NCBI GenBank assembly: GCA_029572965.1
Contig: JAKPQD010000143.1
Coordinates: 62,001 to 126,000, forward strand
Origin: Bacteroidota bacterium
Lineage (GTDB): Bacteria > Bacteroidota > Bacteroidia > Bacteroidales > DTGW01
Length of the DNA stretch: 64,000 nucleotides
Reading direction: 5' to 3'
Positions 60,356 to 64,000 of the stretch are shown here, one piece after another. The notes below the pieces were generated by a model. The model saw nothing but the letters and a program-made list of their open reading frames with translations, was not told the origin of the DNA and ran no database searches. The first letter of the stretch is position 1, and each line of letters begins with the position of its first letter. The position numbers and the translations under genes were made by a program.

Positions 60356-61897
60356 TTATTTTGACACTTTTTTAAAACGCTTTGGTTCAATATTGTATTT
60401 GTGCAAACGTAAACGAAGTATCCGTTCTGTTATACCCAGCTTTTGTGCAGTTTCAAAAGTACATCCATGGGTGCTGATGAGATTGTCTATAATCACCTGT
60501 TTTTCGACATTGGCTACAATATCTTCCAGCGTACCTTCCATTTTTGTTTTTGACGATTCGGCTGTTTGAAGCGTTGGTGGCAGGTTGTTTGACCTTATTA
60601 CATCATCGATACTTAATATTGCTGCACGTTCTATCACGTTTTCAAGTTCCCTGATATTACCAGGCCAGTGGTACATCATCAAAAGGTCAATAGCAGAGGT
60701 GCTGATACGCTTTATTTTCAGCCCATGGCGTTTGTTGGCCTTGGCAATAAAGTGGTTGACCAATATGGGGATATCGTTGCGGCGTTCGCGCAACGAGGGG
60801 ATATATATCGGGAAAACGTTTAGCCTGTAAAAAAGGTCTTCCCTGAATTCGCACTTTGTAATCATTTCTTCGAGGTTACGGTTGGTAGCAGTGATGATAC
60901 GAACGTCTATTTTCAGCGTTTTCGAACCTCCTAACCTTTCAAATTCCCGTTCCTGAAGGATGCGCAGTATCTTTACCTGTGTAGGCAAAGGCAAATCCCC
61001 AATTTCATCAAGGAAGATAGTGCCTCCGTCGGCCAGCTCAAACCTCCCTTTTCTTAACCCGTCTGCCCCGGTAAAAGCACCTTTTTCGTGGCCAAAAAGT
61101 TCGCTTTCTATCAATGTATCCGGCAAGGCAGAGCAGTTTACTTTTATCAGAGGTTTGTCTTTTCGGGCACTATTGTAATGGATAGCATTAGCAATCAGTT
61201 CTTTGCCAACCCCGCTTTCGCCCCTGAGCAATACGGTTGCATTGGTTTTCGATACTTTTTGTATCAGTTCAAACACCGATTGCATGGCACTTGAGTTGCC
61301 TATGATTTCGGTGTTTATTATAGCTTGGTTTAACTGGTCCTGAAGTTTCAGGTTTTCTTGCCTTAGCAGGGCCAACTCGTAAGCGTTTTCCTGTGTAGCT
61401 ATGATAGAGTGGGCCAGCATGCTCCCAATAATATTCAGTATCCGAAATTCCAGTTTAAACGAGATATCGTTATAATATTCTAAACTAAAAGCAAAAAATC
61501 CTAATACCTTTCCTGCTGCTTTAATTGGGACGCATATCATGGATATTTCATAGCTAAAATCCACCAAATCGCGTGAGCTTTTTATAAATGTCGGCGTATG
61601 CGACATTTTTGGCAAAAGCATTGGTTCGCCTGTTTCTATGATGGTTTTGCTTACTTTTTCAAGTTTTCCCCTAAGGTTTGAAACTTCTTCGGATTTTAGT
61701 CCGTGATATTCTTCAAGTATAACATGATGCAAATCTGCGTTTAATATAGTCAGCGAGCAACAAGAGATTCCGCAATAATCGGCTAAGTGCTTTAAAATGG
61801 GCTTTATTGATTCTTCAATATGCTTTACTTTCTGCAATTCTTTACTTATATCGTAAAGAAAAGACAACTCAGTATATTTTTTTTCACCCGTTTTCAT
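60356..61897 (-). CDS. nifA: NifA-like sigma-54-dependent activator (GAF-AAA+-HTH)
   Basis: 513 residues. The GAF domain is at about 20-170, then AAA+ with Walker A GESGVGKE (226-233), sigma-54 contact loop GAFTGA (273-278) and Walker B GGTIFLDE (291-298). The Fis-type HTH lies at about 470-505 (CTFETAQKLGITERILRLRL). The Cys-rich linker of oxygen-sensing rhizobial NifA proteins is absent. The GAF domain has a CGISCC run. Location beside nifH and a sigma-54-like promoter there support NifA function. The regulated signal (2-oxoglutarate, PII contact or redox) is unknown. Confidence 0.85.
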   Translation of the reverse strand: MKTGEKKYTELSFLYDISKELQKVKHIEESIKPILKHLADYCGISCCSLTILNADLHHVILEEYHGLKSEEVSNLRGKLEKVSKTIIETGEPMLLPKMSHTPTFIKSSRDLVDFSYEISMICVPIKAAGKVLGFFAFSLEYYNDISFKLEFRILNIIGSMLAHSIIATQENAYELALLRQENLKLQDQLNQAIINTEIIGNSSAMQSVFELIQKVSKTNATVLLRGESGVGKELIANAIHYNSARKDKPLIKVNCSALPDTLIESELFGHEKGAFTGADGLRKGRFELADGGTIFLDEIGDLPLPTQVKILRILQEREFERLGGSKTLKIDVRIITATNRNLEEMITKCEFREDLFYRLNVFPIYIPSLRERRNDIPILVNHFIAKANKRHGLKIKRISTSAIDLLMMYHWPGNIRELENVIERAAILSIDDVIRSNNLPPTLQTAESSKTKMEGTLEDIVANVEKQVIIDNLISTHGCTFETAQKLGITERILRLRLHKYNIEPKRFKKVSK

Positions 61898-61954
61898 TTA
61901 TAAAAATATAATCAAAAAAGTTAAAAAACTTAGATTATGTTTTAAAAAATAGTG

Positions 61955-61979
61955 ATAAGATTAATAAATGTAATCTTAT
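61955..61979 (-). promoter_or_regulatory. AT-rich inverted repeat upstream of nifA
   Basis: ATAAGATT (61955-61962), 9 bp, AATCTTAT (61972-61979). On the minus strand it is followed after 4 bases by a T-run, so it may terminate or attenuate the upstream small-gene transcript. It could also be an operator of nifA. Confidence 0.4.
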
Positions 61980-61987
61980 TGGCAAAT

Positions 61988-62305
61988 TTAATTAATAAAA
62001 TCAAATTCAATCTCTATTTTTTCACTTTTTTGATTTTCTTTCAGCCTGAATGTCCCGGTGTACGTTATAGCAACATTTTCTTTGTTTGAGGCTTCAATAA
62101 GTATGTTAGTAAGCTTTTCGCGAGCAACTTCATCGCAATCGGCATTGAAATGGAGCAACATCCGGTCAGGGTCTTTATTGTCGAATTGTAAAATAAATAC
62201 CGAATTGTCGGCAAAAACCAAATCGTCATAGACATAAGTAACATCCAGTCCTGTAGATGCCACTATATTCATTGCTTTTCCCAAGGGCCTGAATGGTATT
62301 TCCAT
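61988..62305 (-). CDS. Unknown 105-residue protein upstream of nifA
   Basis: No family recognised. The sequence begins MEIPFRPLGKAMNIVASTGLD and alternates strand-like and helical stretches (VTYVYDDLVFADNSVFILQFD, LHFNADCDEVAREKLTNILIEA). The end is a charged strand, EKIEIEFDFIN. It is soluble and acidic with a single Cys. It lies 6 bp after the Nif11-like gene and 90 bp before nifA, so it belongs to a small nif-linked operon. A role as regulator partner or cofactor chaperone would be a guess. Confidence 0.65.
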   Translation of the reverse strand: MEIPFRPLGKAMNIVASTGLDVTYVYDDLVFADNSVFILQFDNKDPDRMLLHFNADCDEVAREKLTNILIEASNKENVAITYTGTFRLKENQKSEKIEIEFDFIN

Positions 62306-62311
62306 GACTTT

Positions 62312-62566
62312 TCAATTTGCTAATGAGTAATACAAAAACCTGAACCAATTTACTTTTCCAAATAGCCAGTCTGCCTCTTCCTGGCTTTGGCATTTGGCAT
62401 GAAAAACGTTGGCTGCTTCTTCAAATTCGTCTATGGTGAAGCTCATTTGGTGCATGTCCAGGATTTTTACCAGTTCGCCTTTGTTTTTGCAACGGTAGAT
62501 ACTTTGGCGCAATTCGTCTCTTTCGTCCATCTGTCTAAAGAGCACTCCTACATTGTTTATTGACAT
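62312..62566 (-). CDS. Small Nif11-like helical protein
   Basis: 84 residues. The pattern ERDELRQSIYRCKNKGELVKILDMHQMSFTIDEFEEA resembles the Nif11/leader-peptide-like domain (short helices, E-L-x-x-L-A, then 'x-G/M-x-x-F-T-x-x-E-L/F'). Proteins of this type occur beside nif genes in diazotrophs with unknown role. Related domains serve as leader peptides of modified peptides, but no maturation enzyme is nearby. Similarity is by eye and moderate. Confidence 0.55.
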   Translation of the reverse strand: MSINNVGVLFRQMDERDELRQSIYRCKNKGELVKILDMHQMSFTIDEFEEAANVFHAKCQSQEEADWLFGKVNWFRFLYYSLAN

Positions 62567-62587
62567 ATCTGTAATATTTTAGTGGGT

Positions 62588-62974
62588 TTAATGACAATCT
62601 GATTCGGGGCCGCAGCTAAGGCAATCTTTGGCACATTCGCCTGTAAGCAGCGATTCGTATATGTCAAAGGCCCTTATCTGCCCAGCTTTGCAGCGGCTTA
62701 TGTTTTCTTCTAACGAAGTGCTATGCGCTTTGCATGTTACAATATTGTTTTCTTTGAATACCCTAAGCGACATAAAAGAGTAGAAAGGGCTTACAACATG
62801 CGATATTTTGTTGTTTACCAGTGAATTGAACAACAGTTGAGCTTCCTGGTGGGTGTTTTCAAGCTCAATGGTCTGTTGCCTGTCATTGGCCAAATCAATT
62901 ATGTAAATGAGTTTTGAATGGGCAAAGTCTTGCGCCAATTCGTTGCTGTTTTTTAATGGGATACCTATTTTCAT
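62588..62974 (-). CDS. NifX-like protein with Cys-rich tail
   Basis: 128 residues. The dinitrogenase cofactor domain is at about 1-105 (MKIGIPLKNSNELAQDFAHSKLIYIIDL, LVNNKISHVVSPFYSFMSLRVFKENNI). The tail CAKDCLSCGPESDCH adds four Cys and a His. The cofactor-near His of DKHFG-type domains is replaced by the FAHSK context. It is first of a set with the Nif11-like protein, the 105-residue protein and nifA. It may report cofactor or metal status to regulation, which is inference. Confidence 0.75.
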   Translation of the reverse strand: MKIGIPLKNSNELAQDFAHSKLIYIIDLANDRQQTIELENTHQEAQLLFNSLVNNKISHVVSPFYSFMSLRVFKENNIVTCKAHSTSLEENISRCKAGQIRAFDIYESLLTGECAKDCLSCGPESDCH

Positions 62975-63025
62975 ACCATAAAGATTTTATATATGGCATA
63001 ACAAAAAGCATTCCAAAGTGTGTAA

Positions 63026-63042
63026 TGTTCAGTAAATGAACA
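63026..63042. promoter_or_regulatory. TGTTCA-N5-TGAACA inverted repeat
   Basis: Perfect 6-bp arms, 52 bp upstream of the NifX-like ATG. It recalls NifA upstream activator sites (TGT-N10-ACA) but has N11 and lies close to the gene, so it may be a repressor-type operator. Confidence 0.4.
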
Positions 63043-63465
63043 ATTTGAAACAACTTATCCTATTTATAATTTTGTTAATCATCTCAAAAAATTACAAAAA
63101 AGTAAATGTTGAGATTAATGACCTTTTTAAAGTTTGACATAAGAAGAATGTATAGGTATTTGATATTTACAGGTATTACAAACTTTTGCCTTGAAGCAAA
63201 AGATTCAATAAAAGCGGCGGAGCCTTAAAAAGAAAAATTCCTTATTATTGCCTTTTTGTTCGATTTCGGCCGAGAAGCCTAACGCTCTTGTTGTTTGCAT
63301 ATTGCAACATCACAAGGCTTCGAGGGTGAAAGAGTTAAGGCGATAAGAGTTTTTGAGCAACTTTTTTCGATAAAAAGTTGCATGAGACTTTGTATTTATT
63401 GCTTTTTAAACAATAATTGACGATGTTGTCCTTATATCGAACTCGCGTTTTTTTAGGAAAGACTT

Positions 63466-63693
63466 TTTAATCCTACTTTGACAGATTAGCAATAACCTTC
63501 TCCTAACCGCGTAGCGGTGGAATATTTGCAGAAGATGAGTTTTATAATGATTAAGCCACGTAGTGGCGAAATATTATTTTGGCACTACGCACCTTATTTC
63601 GATGGTGTATTCTCTTTTATTAAACCCAACTATTCCCTCTTAATTCTCTTTTATTAAATTCCAGTTTATTAAACCTGTCAAAGTAGAATTAAA
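63466..63693. mobile_element. MITE-like element with TACTTTGACAG ends
   Basis: TACTTTGACAG (63474-63484) and CTGTCAAAGTA (63675-63685) are perfect inverted repeats, extendable to about 22 bp with two mismatches. The interior holds paired hairpins ACCGCGTAGCGGT and GCCACGTAGTGGC and no protein gene. Confidence 0.6.
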
Positions 63694-63729
63694 TTGTTGC
63701 CTATAATGTAAATGCAGTAAGTGGTTATA

Positions 63730-64000
63730 TCATTCTTTCGAAAGGAACCCGTTGATGTTGGCGTACAACAACTCCGGGTCTATTGGTTTTGCCAGAAAAC
63801 AGTCGCATCCGGCTTCTTTGCTTTTGGTTATGTATGAGTCAAAGGCATAAGCCGACTGGATAATCACAGGAAGGTCTTTTTTTACCTTTTTGATAATACG
63901 TGTAGCCTGCCAGCTGCTCATGTCGGGCAACTGAATGTCCATCAGGATAAGGTCTATGTCTTTATTTTCGTGTGTGGCGTATATTGCATCAGAGGCTGTT
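63730..64000 (-). CDS. Response-regulator receiver domain, cut by window end
   Basis: The reading frame is open to the window edge, giving 90 visible residues. Phospho-acceptor Asp is in DLILMDIQLPDMSS, the Thr/Ser position in VIIQSAYAF and the conserved Lys in CFLAKPIDPELL. It ends shortly after the receiver fold, so it is either a stand-alone receiver or, more likely, the C-terminal receiver of a hybrid histidine kinase that continues beyond 64000. An internal ATG at 63942 is not the start. Confidence 0.85.
   Translation of the reverse strand, partial: TASDAIYATHENKDIDLILMDIQLPDMSSWQATRIIKKVKKDLPVIIQSAYAFDSYITKSKEAGCDCFLAKPIDPELLYANINGFLSKE

Larger units (their letters stand above)
62975..63729. 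other. 755-bp gap with palindromes, no gene seen
   Basis: Upstream of the NifX-like gene lie TGTTCA-N5-TGAACA (63026-63042) and a weak sigma-54-like TGGAATG-N4-TTTGT (63015-63000, minus strand). A perfect hairpin GCAACTTTTT/AAAAAGTTGC is at 63357-63381. ACCGCGTAGCGGT and GCCACGTAGTGGC hairpins lie within the element at 63466-63693. Confidence 0.6.

Noticed and set aside
62312-62566. Leader peptide of a modified-peptide (RiPP) system
   Set aside because: The Nif11-like pattern alone suggested it, but no cyclase, radical SAM maturase or peptidase-ABC transporter is adjacent.

Overview
The window comes from a member of the Bacteroidota, probably an anaerobic Bacteroidales/Marinilabiliales-type diazotroph. 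This rests on AT-rich DNA, the Bacteroidota -7 promoter motif TAnnTTTG ahead of many genes, few Shine-Dalgarno sites, and the lineage-typical order pdxJ / CBS protein - nadK - beta-barrel - DUF6089 - uppS - bamA - skp - skp - murI. DUF4924, a short F1 epsilon subunit, futalosine-route menaquinone synthesis (mqnC) and lamin-tail surface proteins agree with it.

Layout. 0-0.5 kb: tRNA-Gly(GCC) and tRNA-Leu(UAA), each with a terminator. 0.5-4.6 kb: a frameshifted methyltransferase, a NUDIX-fold regulator, mqnC, a thiamine-binding-like protein and a methyltransferase. 4.7-17.3 kb: atpDC, pepA, murI and the conserved envelope block (skp pair, bamA, uppS, two beta-barrels, nadK, CBS protein, pdxJ). 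17.6-30.6 kb: a TPR histidine kinase with a lamin-tail surface protein, flavin reductase, acyltransferase, SDR, exonuclease, DUF4924, S4 protein, ppnP, an AsmA-like/GT51 glycosyltransferase and sodB. 30.8-39.8 kb: dxs, a LytS/LytR pair, a TonB-dependent receptor and an OmpA lipoprotein.

The last 24 kb is a nitrogen-fixation and molybdenum island. On the plus strand: mop, modE-like HTH, tsaA/trmO-like gene, porin, tauE-like permease, modA, di-mop, modB, modC. Convergent on the minus strand: nifH-nifI1-nifI2-nifD-nifK, nifE-orf102-nifN-nifB, a NifX-like gene, a thioredoxin-like [2Fe-2S] ferredoxin, nifV, a GNAT acetyltransferase and an acyl-ACP thioesterase. Upstream of nifH, across about 1 kb of palindromic repeats, lie a NifA-like sigma-54 activator, an unknown 105-residue protein, a Nif11-like protein and a NifX-like protein with a Cys-rich tail. 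The island would import molybdate, buffer it (Mop), build FeMo-co (NifB, NifEN, NifV, NifX) and control nitrogenase transcriptionally (NifA/sigma-54) and post-translationally (NifI1/I2).

Most notable: (1) a near-identical ~95-bp leader precedes both nifV and nifD and ends in their start codons, with two mutually exclusive hairpins, one trapping the AUG; (2) an unrecognised small gene sits between nifE and nifN; (3) three small genes sit just upstream of nifA; (4) intergenic repeat families appear to have run into the coding ends of nifV and nifE; (5) NifB, Mop and a NifX-like protein all end in Cys-rich tails; (6) two inverted repeats precede mop. Nothing could be searched or folded by computer, so family names come from motifs and gene context.
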